64,000 bases of DNA from Mycoplana dimorpha (GTDB taxonomy: Bacteria > Pseudomonadota > Alphaproteobacteria > Rhizobiales > Rhizobiaceae): assembly GCF_003046475.1 (NCBI RefSeq), contig NZ_PZZZ01000004.1:409195-473194 (forward strand), read 5' to 3'. Every line of letters starts with the position of its first letter. Within the stretch, counting starts at the first letter, position 1. The position numbers and the translations under genes were made by a program. Below, one piece after another: positions 56,848 to 64,000 of the stretch. The notes under the pieces are model-generated. The model saw only the letters and a list, made by a program, of their open reading frames with translations. It had not been told where the DNA came from and made no database searches.

Positions 56848-57335
56848 CAGGCCTCCCTCCGTACTTGTGAGCCGACCGAGGCACCGGACTCGATGGGTGA
56901 GCAACCGGCTGCAACAGCTTGGAATGATTCTGCGATCGCCGCCGTCGCATGGTCCGATTTCAGCTTCGCCACGACGAGGCGGCCCTGCGGTCCAACGGCG
57001 GCAAGCGCCGAGGCTTCGGCGACGCCGTGACAGCCGGTGTGGCGGAAGACCACCTCGGACGGGTTGGCCAGCCGCGGCGTTTCGGCCTCCAGCGTGGCGG
57101 CGTCATAGGTGCGCAACGGCACGGAAAAATGGCAGGCGGCGGCAAGGATCGCGGGTTCTTCGGCACGGGTGTCGAGGGACGCGACAAGCGCGAGCGCATC
57201 GGCGCTGCAACCGGCTGCCCGCAGTGCGGCGCCGGCGAGCGCGATGACCTCGGCGGCGGCAGCGCCGCGCTCGCAACCGAGACCGAGCACGATCGAGGGT
57301 CGTTGGCCTTCGCTGGCGTGTGCCGGTTGCCTCAT
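56847..57335 (-). CDS. cobE: Cobalamin biosynthesis protein CobE (CbiG C-domain)
   Basis: A 162-residue protein with the CobE/CbiG C-terminal fold: IVLGLGCERGAAAAEVIALAGAALRAAG, then VPLRTYDAATLEAETPRLANPSEVVFRHTGCHGVAEASALAAVG, TGCHGVAEASA being the family signature. It assists the ring-contraction region of the aerobic pathway; its exact role is unclear. ATG 57335 (MRQPAHASEGQRP) is preferred; starts at 57359 and 57458 are possible. First gene of the cobEABCD run. Confidence 0.88.
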   Translation of the reverse strand: MRQPAHASEGQRPSIVLGLGCERGAAAAEVIALAGAALRAAGCSADALALVASLDTRAEEPAILAAACHFSVPLRTYDAATLEAETPRLANPSEVVFRHTGCHGVAEASALAAVGPQGRLVVAKLKSDHATAAIAESFQAVAAGCSPIESGASVGSQVRREA

Positions 57336-57668
57336 CTGCTGTCCCCGCTTTCCAGACATGCGAGGCGCGGGCACCCCCGTCTCGACAGCCCCGATTCTGG
57401 CCCCGTTTCGGGTCGGCCGCATCGGGCACCTCTCCGGCCCGCTGGGGCACCGTCGCATGTCCGGCCTGTTTATCGAAGCGCCCTGTGACGGTCAAACGCG
57501 ATTGCGGCGTCCGCTAGACCGGGAGCGCCATTCGAGGGTCGGGCATGCTCGACATGAGCCACGGTTGCGGGGCGGCGCGACCGTGGGACCGATGCGGAAC
57601 CAGGCTTTGCATTTGTTGCGCGCTTCTGACAAAGGAAGCCCATCACTCCTGCCTCCCCGGACATCTCC
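57336..57668. other. Divergent promoter region between cobE and the permease gene
   Basis: About 330 bases. It must contain promoters for the cobEABCD run (minus) and the TauE/SafE-type permease (plus). I looked for a cobalamin riboswitch on the minus strand (B12-box and flanking helices) and could not recognise one. No RNA gene was seen. Confidence 0.5.
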
Positions 57669-58454
57669 GTGATCGATCTCGCCTTCCACGTCCTTCTGCT
57701 GCTGTTTCTTGCCGCCTTCATCGCCGGTTTCATCGATTCGATTGCCGGCGGCGGCGGCATGATCACCATTCCGGCGATGCTGCTCGCCGGCATCCCGCCG
57801 CTGCAGACGCTCGGCACCAACAAGCTGCAGGGGCTGTTCGGTTCGGGCTCGGCGACGCTCGCCTATGCGCGTGCGGGTCACGTCAACCTACGGCAGCAAC
57901 TGCCGATGGCGACCTTGTCGACCATCGGCGCGGCTCTCGGCGCCGTCCTTGCGACGGTGCTGCCGGGCGACGTGCTGAAGGCCGTGCTGCCCTTCCTGCT
58001 GCTCGGCATCGCCCTCTACTTCGCGCTCAAGCCGAACATCGGCGACGTCGACAAGCATCGGCGGCTGGCGGAAGCCGCGTTCACCTTCACCGTCGTGCCG
58101 CTGATCGGCTTCTATGACGGCGTGTTCGGGCCGGGCACCGGGTCGTTCTTCATGCTCGCCTTCGTGACGCTCGCCGGCTTCGGCGTGCTGAAGGCGACCG
58201 CGCACACGAAGCTGTTGAACTTCGGCTCCAACATCGGCGCCTTCGCGGTCTTCCTCGCCTATGGCGTCATCCTGTGGAAGATCGGCCTGATCATGGGCGC
58301 CGGCCAGTTCCTCGGCGCGCAGGCGGGCTCGCGCTTTGCCATGAAACGGGGCGCGAAGATCATCAAGCCGCTGCTGGTCGTCACCAGCATGGCGCTGGCG
58401 GTCCGCCTGATGGCGGATCCCGCAAACCCGCTGCGGGTCTGGCTCGGCTGGTAG
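57669..58454 (+). CDS. TauE/SafE family (TSUP) membrane permease
   Basis: A 261-residue membrane protein with about eight hydrophobic helices and the two TSUP repeats: FIAGFIDSIAGGGGMITIPAMLLAGIPPLQTLGTNKLQGLFGS near the N-terminus and VPLIGFYDGVFGPGTGSFFMLAFVTLAGFGVLKATAHTKLLNFGSN in the second half. TSUP proteins move sulfite, sulfonates or organic acids; some sit in cobalamin regions. GTG start at 57669. It is the only plus-strand gene among the cob genes, convergent with cobO. Confidence 0.88.
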   Translation: MIDLAFHVLLLLFLAAFIAGFIDSIAGGGGMITIPAMLLAGIPPLQTLGTNKLQGLFGSGSATLAYARAGHVNLRQQLPMATLSTIGAALGAVLATVLPGDVLKAVLPFLLLGIALYFALKPNIGDVDKHRRLAEAAFTFTVVPLIGFYDGVFGPGTGSFFMLAFVTLAGFGVLKATAHTKLLNFGSNIGAFAVFLAYGVILWKIGLIMGAGQFLGAQAGSRFAMKRGAKIIKPLLVVTSMALAVRLMADPANPLRVWLGW

Positions 58455-58890
58455 GCCGGCGGCCAAGACTGCCGCCCTTCACCTGCCTGCCGGCATCCTC
58501 TCCCCGCAGGCGGGCGAGGAGCGATGGGCGCGGCGCTTTCTTTTTCTGCAACAGGCTCGCGCCTTGTCGCATTCTCCCCGCTCGCGGGGAGAACATTCCA
58601 GGGGAATGAGGGCGCTTGCGCCCGAGACTGCCGTCAGAGTTCTGCACCGATGATACCCGGGCGGAACGGCTCTGGCTCGGCTGGTCGACCGGCGGCAGAG
58701 CTTCCGCCCCGCACCTGCCTGCCGGCATCCTCTCCCGCAGGCGGGGCGAGTGGGCGCGACGCCTTTGCCCCTGCTCAACGATGGACGCTTGCCCCTTCCC
58801 CTACTGCAGGGGGATGAGAGGCATTGCGCGCGGAGCCGACGTCAGAACTCGACGCCGATCTGCGCCTTGATGCCGGAGCGGAACGGGTGC
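58438..58890. repeat. Fossil tandem duplication of the permease/cobO convergent 3' ends
   Basis: The sequence at 58438-58541 (TCTGGCTCGGCTGG... end of the permease gene, then ACCTGCCTGCCGGCATCCTC) is repeated about 233 bases later at 58671-58757 with substitutions. The sequence preceding the join (58630-58670, minus strand) encodes PFRPGIIGAEL and then a stop, matching the real CobO end PFRSGIKAQIGVEF at 58842 onwards. A unit reaching from the permease 3' tail to the cobO 3' tail has thus been duplicated in tandem and has decayed. A perfect hairpin (TTCTCCCCGC/GCGGGGAGAA, 58572-58593) of RIME-like sequence lies inside it. Confidence 0.75.
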
Positions 58891-59504
58891 TTGATCAGTT
58901 CCATCTCGGTGACGAGGTCGGCGATCTCGATCAGTTCTTCCTTGGCGTTGCGGCCGGTCAGAACGACATGCGTCATGTAGGGCTTTTCGGTTGACAGGAA
59001 TGCGACGACCTCGGCGACGTCGATGTAATCATAGCGCAGCGCGATGTTGATCTCGTCGAGCAGCACCATCGAGTTGCGCTCGTCGCGGATCAGTTCCTTG
59101 GCCTTCTCCCAGGCTTTCTGGGCCATCGCGATGTCGCGGGCGCGGTCCTGGGTCTCCCAGGTAAAACCCTCGCCAAGCGTATGGAACTGGCAGAGATCGG
59201 AGAAATGCTTCTCGATCAGCTCGCGCTCGCCCGTCAGCATCGCGCCTTTGATGAACTGCACGACGGCGCAGGGCTTTCCATGGGCGATGTGGCGGAAGAT
59301 CATGCCGAAGCCGGCCGTCGACTTGCCCTTGCCCTTGCCGGTGTGGACGATGACCAGACCCTTTTCGTCGGTCTTCGTCGCCATAATCTTTTCGCGCGCC
59401 TGCTTCTTCTTCGCCATCTTCTCCGAGTGGCGGGCAAGCTCGGCTTCGGTCATCCCAGTGTCGGGCCCGGTCTCGGTGACGGTTTCGTGGTCGGTGTCGC
59501 TCAT
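58842..59504 (-). CDS. cobO: Cob(I)yrinic acid a,c-diamide adenosyltransferase CobO
   Basis: Adenosylates the reduced corrin. The 220-residue CobA/CobO/BtuR-family protein has a P-loop IVHTGKGKGKSTAGFGMI, then VVQFIKGAMLTGERELIEKH and NSMVLLDEINIALRYDYIDVAEVV. The family end (THVVLTGRNAKEELIEIADLVTEMELIKHPFRSGIKAQIGVEF) is complete. The N-terminal 40 or so residues are charged and variable. The ATG at 59504 follows GAGGAG and is 10 bases after the GFA-type gene stop. Probably in one transcript with cobN and the GFA-type gene. Confidence 0.95.
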   Translation of the reverse strand: MSDTDHETVTETGPDTGMTEAELARHSEKMAKKKQAREKIMATKTDEKGLVIVHTGKGKGKSTAGFGMIFRHIAHGKPCAVVQFIKGAMLTGERELIEKHFSDLCQFHTLGEGFTWETQDRARDIAMAQKAWEKAKELIRDERNSMVLLDEINIALRYDYIDVAEVVAFLSTEKPYMTHVVLTGRNAKEELIEIADLVTEMELIKHPFRSGIKAQIGVEF

Positions 59505-59514
59505 CGCATGCTCC

Positions 59515-59901
59515 TCAATCGTGCTTGGGCAGGTCGTCGTCGCAGGCAAGCCACGCGACCCGTTCGCTCCAGAACCAGTGCCTGTTGACCTCCACGCCGG
59601 ACGCGTCCTCGAGGGCGCCGACAAAGAGATCGATCTCCTCCGGCCGCTCCGCCGTCTCGTAGCTCATCGGCGAGCCGCAGGCGATGCAGAAGCCGCGCGA
59701 GACGCCGGGCGAGGAGGCGTAGTGGCGCAGCGTGTCGCCGTCGAACACCACGTCCTTCCTGGCGACGCTGAAAAAGGTCGTCACCGGCGACGAGGTCGCC
59801 CGCCGGCAGCTCTCGCAATGGCAATGGCCGGCGCGGATCCCCGGACCGGAGACGCGAAAGCGCACCGATTTGCACAGGCAATGTCCGGAAAGCTCGGTCA
59901 T
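59515..59901 (-). CDS. GFA/CENP-V family zinc-binding protein
   Basis: A 128-residue protein with the three cysteine motifs of the GFA (glutathione-dependent formaldehyde-activating-like) fold: GHCLCKSVRF, GHCHCESCRRATSSPVTTFFSV and GFCIACGSPMSY; the zinc ligands are the six to seven cysteines. Its ATG overlaps the cobN stop by four bases, so it is translated from the cobN message, and cobO starts 10 bases after it. Known GFA proteins handle thiols or formaldehyde adducts; a role in cobalamin synthesis is not established. Confidence 0.88.
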   Translation of the reverse strand: MTELSGHCLCKSVRFRVSGPGIRAGHCHCESCRRATSSPVTTFFSVARKDVVFDGDTLRHYASSPGVSRGFCIACGSPMSYETAERPEEIDLFVGALEDASGVEVNRHWFWSERVAWLACDDDLPKHD

Positions 59902-62900
59902 GACGCCCTTCTTTTCTCGGCGATCATCTCCAGCTCGAACCTTGCCGAGTTCGAGCGCGGCGACCACAGCCGCCGGTCGATCGCCTCGACCAGCCGATCG
60001 GCCATCTCCTTCAGGGCCGCGGGGTTCTTCTCGAGCATGAAATCCCGGACCCGCTCGTCGAGAATATAGGCCCGATAGACCTCTTCGAAATGGTGATCCT
60101 TGACGGCACCGGTGGTCGCGGCGAAGGCGAACATGAAATCGACGGTGGCGGCGAGCTCGAAGGCACCCTTGTAGCCGTGGCGCATGACGCCGTCGATCCA
60201 TTTCGGATTGACGACGCGGGCGCGCACCACCCGGCCGATCTCGTCTTCGAGGGTGCGCACGACCGGCTTTTCCGGCCGCGAGTGGTCGTTGTGGTAGACG
60301 GTCGGCTGGGCGCCGGTCAGGTGCGCCACCGCCGCCGCCATGCCGCCCTCGAACTGGTAATACTCGTCGCTGTCGAGCAGGTCGTGCTCGCGATTGTCCT
60401 GGTTCTGGACGATCGCCTGCAGGCTTTTCATCCGCGCCTCCAGCCGGTCGCGGCTGGAAACGTCCTCGCCCTCGCCGCCATAGGCATGCGCGCCCCAGGC
60501 AAGCCAGGCCTCGGCGAGGTCGCCGCGATCCTTCCACAGGCCCTCGTCCATCATCGTCTGCAGCCCGGCGCCATAGCTGCCGGGTTTTGCCCCGAACACG
60601 CGATAGCCGGCCTGCGCCCGCGCCTCGCCCTCGCTGGCGCCAGCCGCGGCGAGACTTGCCGCCTCGGCGCGCATGCGGGCGGCGATCGGGTTGTCCTCGT
60701 CGTCCTCGTCGAGCGCGCCGATGGCGCGCACCGCCCGGTCGAACAGGGCGATCTGCTCGGGGAAGGCGTCGCGGAAGAAGCCGGAAATCCGCAGCGTGAC
60801 GTCGACGCGCGGCCGGCGCAGCATCGCCGGCGGGATGATCTCGTAGCCGGTGACGCGGCGGGACACCGTGTCCCAGACGGGCTTGGCGCCGATCAGCGCT
60901 AAGGCCTGGGCGATATCGTCGCCGCCGGTGCGCATGTTGGAGGTGCCCCAGGCGGTGATGCCGAAGGAGATCGGCCACTCGCCGTGGTCCTGGGCGTAGC
61001 GCGTCACCAGCAGTTCCGCCGATTTCTTGCCGAGCTCCCAGGCGGCAGGCGTCGGCACGGCGCGGCTGTCGACGGAATAGAAATTGCGCCCGGTCGGCAG
61101 CACGTCCGGCCGGCCGCGCGTCGGCGCGCCGGAGGGGCCCGGCTCGACGAAGCGCCCGTCGAGGCCGCGCAGCAGCGCCGCCATCTCGGCTGCACCGCAG
61201 GCCTCGATGGACGGCCGGATCGCAGCTTCGACCTGGTCGAGCACGGCGCGGGTGGCGGTCCAGCCCGCCGGGCATGGCAGTTCGTTGCCGACCAGCTTCG
61301 CTGCCAGCAGCTCGATGCGCTCGACCGTGTCGCCGGCGGTGCGCCAGGGGGCCTCGGTTTGCTGCGCGAGGATTGCGGGTCTGGGGCCGGTCCACGAGTC
61401 GGAGGGGGTGCAGTCGAGCGGGTCGAAGGCGAAATCTGTCGCGGTTGCTTCCCGCACCTTGCCACGGCCAGAAAACGCATCCGCCGCGATCGCCCGCTGC
61501 AGACTGGCGTCGCCGCCTTCGCCGAGGCCGCGCGGCACCCGCGCCAGCGCCAGCGTCAGGTCGGTCAGGAGCCGCCCGGACGGCGAGACGCCGAAGATGT
61601 GCAGGCCGTCGCGGATCTGCATCTCCTTCAGGTCGCAGAGATAGGCGTCGAGTTTCTGCAGCGCCGTCTCCTCGCCATCCGACCTGGTGATGCCGGCGTC
61701 CTGGTCGAGGCCGATGTCGCGGACCAGATCGATGATCTGCTTGCTGAGAAGCCGGATGCGGCGCGGATCGCCGCCGGAGGCGTCGTAGTACTCGTCGACA
61801 AGCGCCTCCAGGTCCTTCAGCGGCCCGTAGGTCTCGGCGCGCGTCAGCGGCGGCGTCAGGTGGTCGATGATGACGGCGGCGGAGCGGCGCTTGGCCTGGG
61901 TGCCCTCGCCCGGATCGTTGACGATGAAGGGATAGAGATGCGGGACCGGCCCGAGCACCGCTTCCGGATAGCAGGCTTCCGACAGCGCCAGCGCCTTGCC
62001 CGGCAGCCATTCGAGGTTGCCGTGCTTGCCGACATGGACGATCGCATGCGCGCCAAAGACCTCGCGCAGATGGGCGTAGAAGGCGAAGTAGCCGTGCGGC
62101 GGCACGAGGTCCGGCGAGTGGTAGGTATCCTTCGGGTCGATGTTGTAGCCGCGCGCCGGCTGGATGCCGACCAGCGTCTCGCCGAAGCGGGCGAGCGGCA
62201 GGGCGAAAACGTCACCAAGGACGAACGGGTCGCTCTCCGGGACGCCCCAGCGGGCCGTGACGGCCTCCTGAACCGGTTTGGGAAGAGAGGCGAAGAACGC
62301 TTTGTAGCGATTCAGGGAAATGGTTTCGCGGATCTCGCGCCCATCGCCCGCTGCATTGGTCGGCCCGGCCATCAAGTGCGCCATCAGGGCGTCGCCGTCG
62401 GCGGGCAGATCGCCGGTGACATAACCGCCGGTGCGCATCGACCGCAAAATTTCCAGCGTGCCGGCCGGCGTATCGAGGCCGACGCCGTTGCCGAGGCGGC
62501 CGTCGCGGTTCGGATAGTTGGCCATGACCAGCGCGACGCGGCGCTCTGCGGCCGCCGTCCGGCGCAGCCGCGCCCAGTTGGCGGCAAGGCGGGCGGAGAA
62601 GCGGATGCGGTCCTCGACCGGCTCGAGGCCGAGGATGTTGGTCTCGACCTCGGCGTCCCAGCGGGCCGCCGACTTGAAGGAGACGGCGCGGGCCAGCACC
62701 CGGCCATCGACCTCCGGCAGCGAGACGTTCATTCCGAGGTCGCGCGCCGTCAGCCCTTGACCCGAGCCTTCCCACGCGGCGCGCGAGGAGCCGGAAAAGA
62801 TCACCTGCAGCACCTGCGCGCCGCCCTCGTCGAGCACCGTGGCCTTGCGGTTTGCGCCAGGCGCCGAGACGGCGAAGCTGGTGGCATTCAGCACCACGTC

Positions 62901-63680
62901 CGGCGGGGCCGCGGCAAAGGCCGCCCGCAGGGTTTCGATCGAGGCGGGATCCTTGAGGCTGGAGACGAAGACCGGCAGCGCCCTCACGCCCTCGGCGGCC
63001 AGAGCCTCGATCAACAGCTCGACCGGGGCGGTTGCGCCGCTCTGGACATAGGCGCGGTAGAAGCAGATGGCGACCGTGGGGGCCGCGGAAGGCACGTGGC
63101 AAAGCCCGGCCCAGGTCTCGACGTCGACGACGCCCCTGCCCGGCCACCAGATGCCCGCCTTTTCCAGCGGCGTCGCCGCTGCCGGTTTTTCGCCGCCAAA
63201 GACGAGCGCGTCCGCATAGGCGAGGAAGCGGGTGGCGTTGTCCGCCCCGCCCTCGGTCAGGTAGGCCCACAGAGCGAGCCGGTCTTCCTCGGCGATGCGG
63301 TTGAACGCCGCCAGTCCCTCGTCCGGCCGGTCGTCGCCCGGCAGCGACACCAGGGCAATGTCGTTGGCCACCGCGGTCGCATGCAGCGCTTCGAGCACGT
63401 AGCGGAAATAGCTGGCGCCGCCGAGGGCGCGGATGACGATCAGCTTCGCATGCCGCGCCGTGCGCTCGACATAGGTGTCGACCGACATCGGGTGGGAGAG
63501 CGAGGCGAGGCTGGCGAGCCGCAGCCGCGTTGCCGTCTGCCGGCCGCGGTGGGCGGCGGCGATCGCGGCAAGCTCGGTATCGGCGGCGGACAAAAACAGC
63601 ACGTCGCCCGGCGACTGGCCGAGGTCGATCGCCTCCTTGCCGTCGGCGATCGTGCCTTTCTGGGCTAGGAGAAGGTGCAT
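59898..63680 (-). CDS. cobN: Cobaltochelatase subunit CobN
   Basis: Large ATP-dependent cobalt chelatase subunit (aerobic pathway; works with CobS and CobT). The 1260-residue protein is uninterrupted and matches the CobN/magnesium chelatase H family, including FYRAYVQSGATAPVELLIEALAAEGVRALPVFVSSLKD, VHVGKHGNLEWLPGKALALS and WGTSNMRTGGDDIAQALALIGAKPVWD. The TGA overlaps the GFA-type gene. ATG at 63680. The antisense strand has long open frames that are shadows. Confidence 0.97.
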   Translation of the reverse strand: MHLLLAQKGTIADGKEAIDLGQSPGDVLFLSAADTELAAIAAAHRGRQTATRLRLASLASLSHPMSVDTYVERTARHAKLIVIRALGGASYFRYVLEALHATAVANDIALVSLPGDDRPDEGLAAFNRIAEEDRLALWAYLTEGGADNATRFLAYADALVFGGEKPAAATPLEKAGIWWPGRGVVDVETWAGLCHVPSAAPTVAICFYRAYVQSGATAPVELLIEALAAEGVRALPVFVSSLKDPASIETLRAAFAAAPPDVVLNATSFAVSAPGANRKATVLDEGGAQVLQVIFSGSSRAAWEGSGQGLTARDLGMNVSLPEVDGRVLARAVSFKSAARWDAEVETNILGLEPVEDRIRFSARLAANWARLRRTAAAERRVALVMANYPNRDGRLGNGVGLDTPAGTLEILRSMRTGGYVTGDLPADGDALMAHLMAGPTNAAGDGREIRETISLNRYKAFFASLPKPVQEAVTARWGVPESDPFVLGDVFALPLARFGETLVGIQPARGYNIDPKDTYHSPDLVPPHGYFAFYAHLREVFGAHAIVHVGKHGNLEWLPGKALALSEACYPEAVLGPVPHLYPFIVNDPGEGTQAKRRSAAVIIDHLTPPLTRAETYGPLKDLEALVDEYYDASGGDPRRIRLLSKQIIDLVRDIGLDQDAGITRSDGEETALQKLDAYLCDLKEMQIRDGLHIFGVSPSGRLLTDLTLALARVPRGLGEGGDASLQRAIAADAFSGRGKVREATATDFAFDPLDCTPSDSWTGPRPAILAQQTEAPWRTAGDTVERIELLAAKLVGNELPCPAGWTATRAVLDQVEAAIRPSIEACGAAEMAALLRGLDGRFVEPGPSGAPTRGRPDVLPTGRNFYSVDSRAVPTPAAWELGKKSAELLVTRYAQDHGEWPISFGITAWGTSNMRTGGDDIAQALALIGAKPVWDTVSRRVTGYEIIPPAMLRRPRVDVTLRISGFFRDAFPEQIALFDRAVRAIGALDEDDEDNPIAARMRAEAASLAAAGASEGEARAQAGYRVFGAKPGSYGAGLQTMMDEGLWKDRGDLAEAWLAWGAHAYGGEGEDVSSRDRLEARMKSLQAIVQNQDNREHDLLDSDEYYQFEGGMAAAVAHLTGAQPTVYHNDHSRPEKPVVRTLEDEIGRVVRARVVNPKWIDGVMRHGYKGAFELAATVDFMFAFAATTGAVKDHHFEEVYRAYILDERVRDFMLEKNPAALKEMADRLVEAIDRRLWSPRSNSARFELEMIAEKRRAS

Positions 63681-63868
63681 GGGTGCCCTCCACGGGATTG
63701 AAGCTCGGGACAGACCCTGTCGATCAGCCGGCGAGCGCCCTCGCAGGCGGGGTTATTGCGTCCGAGTTGTCGCGATCGCAGCCGACGCCATCTTCCCGCC
63801 AGAAAGAGGGCCGGAGCGGGTGCGGGGCGGTGAGCGGGAGCTGGGGCACGCGCTGGCGCCTCGCGCCG

Positions 63869-63917
63869 CCCCCTCATCCGGCCCTGCGGGCCACCTTCTC
63901 CCCGCTGGGGAGAAGAA
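63869..63917. repeat. RIME-like rhizobial intergenic repeat
   Basis: CCCCCTCATCCGGCCCTG... contains two small perfect hairpins: GGCCC-TGC-GGGCC (63880-63892) and TTCTCCCC-GCT-GGGGAGAA (63896-63914). This double-hairpin pattern is the common rhizobial intergenic mosaic element. Related fragments are seen near 39765, 44085 and 58572 in this window. Confidence 0.75.
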
Positions 63918-63962
63918 GGAGCCGGTATGCGATCGCCCTGCCCCTGAAACACGGCCTCGACC

Positions 63963-64000
63963 TCAGTCCGCCGCAGCGGCGACGGCGGCGCGAATGGCGG
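63963..64000 (-). CDS. 3' end of a gene running off the right edge (possibly cobW)
   Basis: The minus strand at the edge reads ...AIRAAVAAAAD followed by TGA (63965-63963). With cobN next in line, the usual upstream gene is cobW, but twelve codons are too few to identify it. The 280-base spacer down to cobN contains the RIME-like element. Confidence 0.3.
   Translation of the reverse strand, partial: AIRAAVAAAAD

Noticed and set aside
57336-57668. Possible cobalamin riboswitch upstream of cobE
   Set aside because: I could not find a B12-box or the expected helices on the minus strand. A covariance-model search of 57300-57700 and of the region right of 63680 would settle it.
60984-63668. 894-codon open frame on the plus strand opposite cobN
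   Set aside because: A shadow of the GC-rich cobN codons; no ribosome site and no recognisable domains, and cobN itself is complete and matches its family.

Overview
The window is a piece of chromosome from a high-GC alphaproteobacterium of the order Rhizobiales, most likely the family Rhizobiaceae. The evidence is the gene content and order: ihfA-fabH-plsX, glyA-nrdR-ribD-ribE...ribH-nusB, ldtP/ldtR-DUF6163-hemB-RDD-bpt...parC, the acpXL-to-lpxXL cluster for the C28 very-long-chain fatty acid of lipid A, and the aerobic (late cobalt insertion) cobalamin pathway. It is mostly housekeeping sequence. I see no CRISPR array, prophage, intact IS element or rRNA operon.

Layout. 0-1.3 kb: end of a sugar-catabolic operon (Gfo/Idh/MocA oxidoreductase and a TIM-barrel isomerase). 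1.65 kb: tRNA-Pro(GGG). 2.2-7.2 kb: merR, ihfA, fabH, plsX, DUF177, a cytochrome bc1 assembly chaperone and bamE. 7.3-9.4 kb: membrane proton pyrophosphatase hppA, broken by one extra base. 9.6-18.9 kb: an MFS transporter, the riboflavin/one-carbon block (nusB, ribH, ribE, ribD, nrdR, glyA) interrupted by a cupin and a Tat-exported Hint protein, then an L,D-transpeptidase. 19-25.4 kb: a frameshifted foreign-looking ORF, ldtR, DUF6163, hemB, RDD, bpt, EamA and an AbrB-Doc toxin-antitoxin pair. 25.4-33.7 kb: parC, an unrecognised exported protein, a frameshifted chemoreceptor, DUF1236 and aspS. 33.7-40.6 kb: a 0.73-kb gene-free stretch, a sorbosone-dehydrogenase-like lipoprotein, DUF1194, an MFS transporter, rnd, DUF982 and DUF2277. 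40.9-47 kb: an accessory patch with an aldo/keto reductase, a decayed copy of the gnd 3' end, a zinc alcohol dehydrogenase with a small membrane protein, intact gnd and three small plus-strand genes. 47-52.6 kb: the very-long-chain fatty acid/lipid A cluster. 52.7-64 kb: cobalamin genes cobEABCD, a TauE/SafE-type permease, cobO, a GFA-type zinc protein and cobN.

How the genes work together. AcpXL carries the growing C26-C28 chain. FabF1XL (intact Cys-His-His triad), FabF2XL (triad lost), FabZXL and the Adh-like reductase extend it, and LpxXL places it on lipid A. CobA opens the corrin branch, CobN inserts cobalt, CobO adenosylates, and CobB, CobC and CobD amidate and attach the aminopropanol arm. 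LdtR is the known type of regulator of the nearby L,D-transpeptidase.

The most notable observations are: a KS/degenerate-KS pair resembling the KS/chain-length-factor pairs of type II polyketide systems in the C28 cluster; a 2.3-kb cassette bounded by two copies of the gnd 3' end; a fossil tandem duplication of the permease/cobO convergent 3' ends, including a vestigial cobO C-terminus; a GFA-type gene translationally coupled to cobN; an AbrB-Doc module with a near-perfect operator 9 bp from parC; and three single-base G/C indels that break hppA, a chemoreceptor and an orphan ORF, so either the assembly or these genes are defective. I did not find a clearly new multi-gene system.
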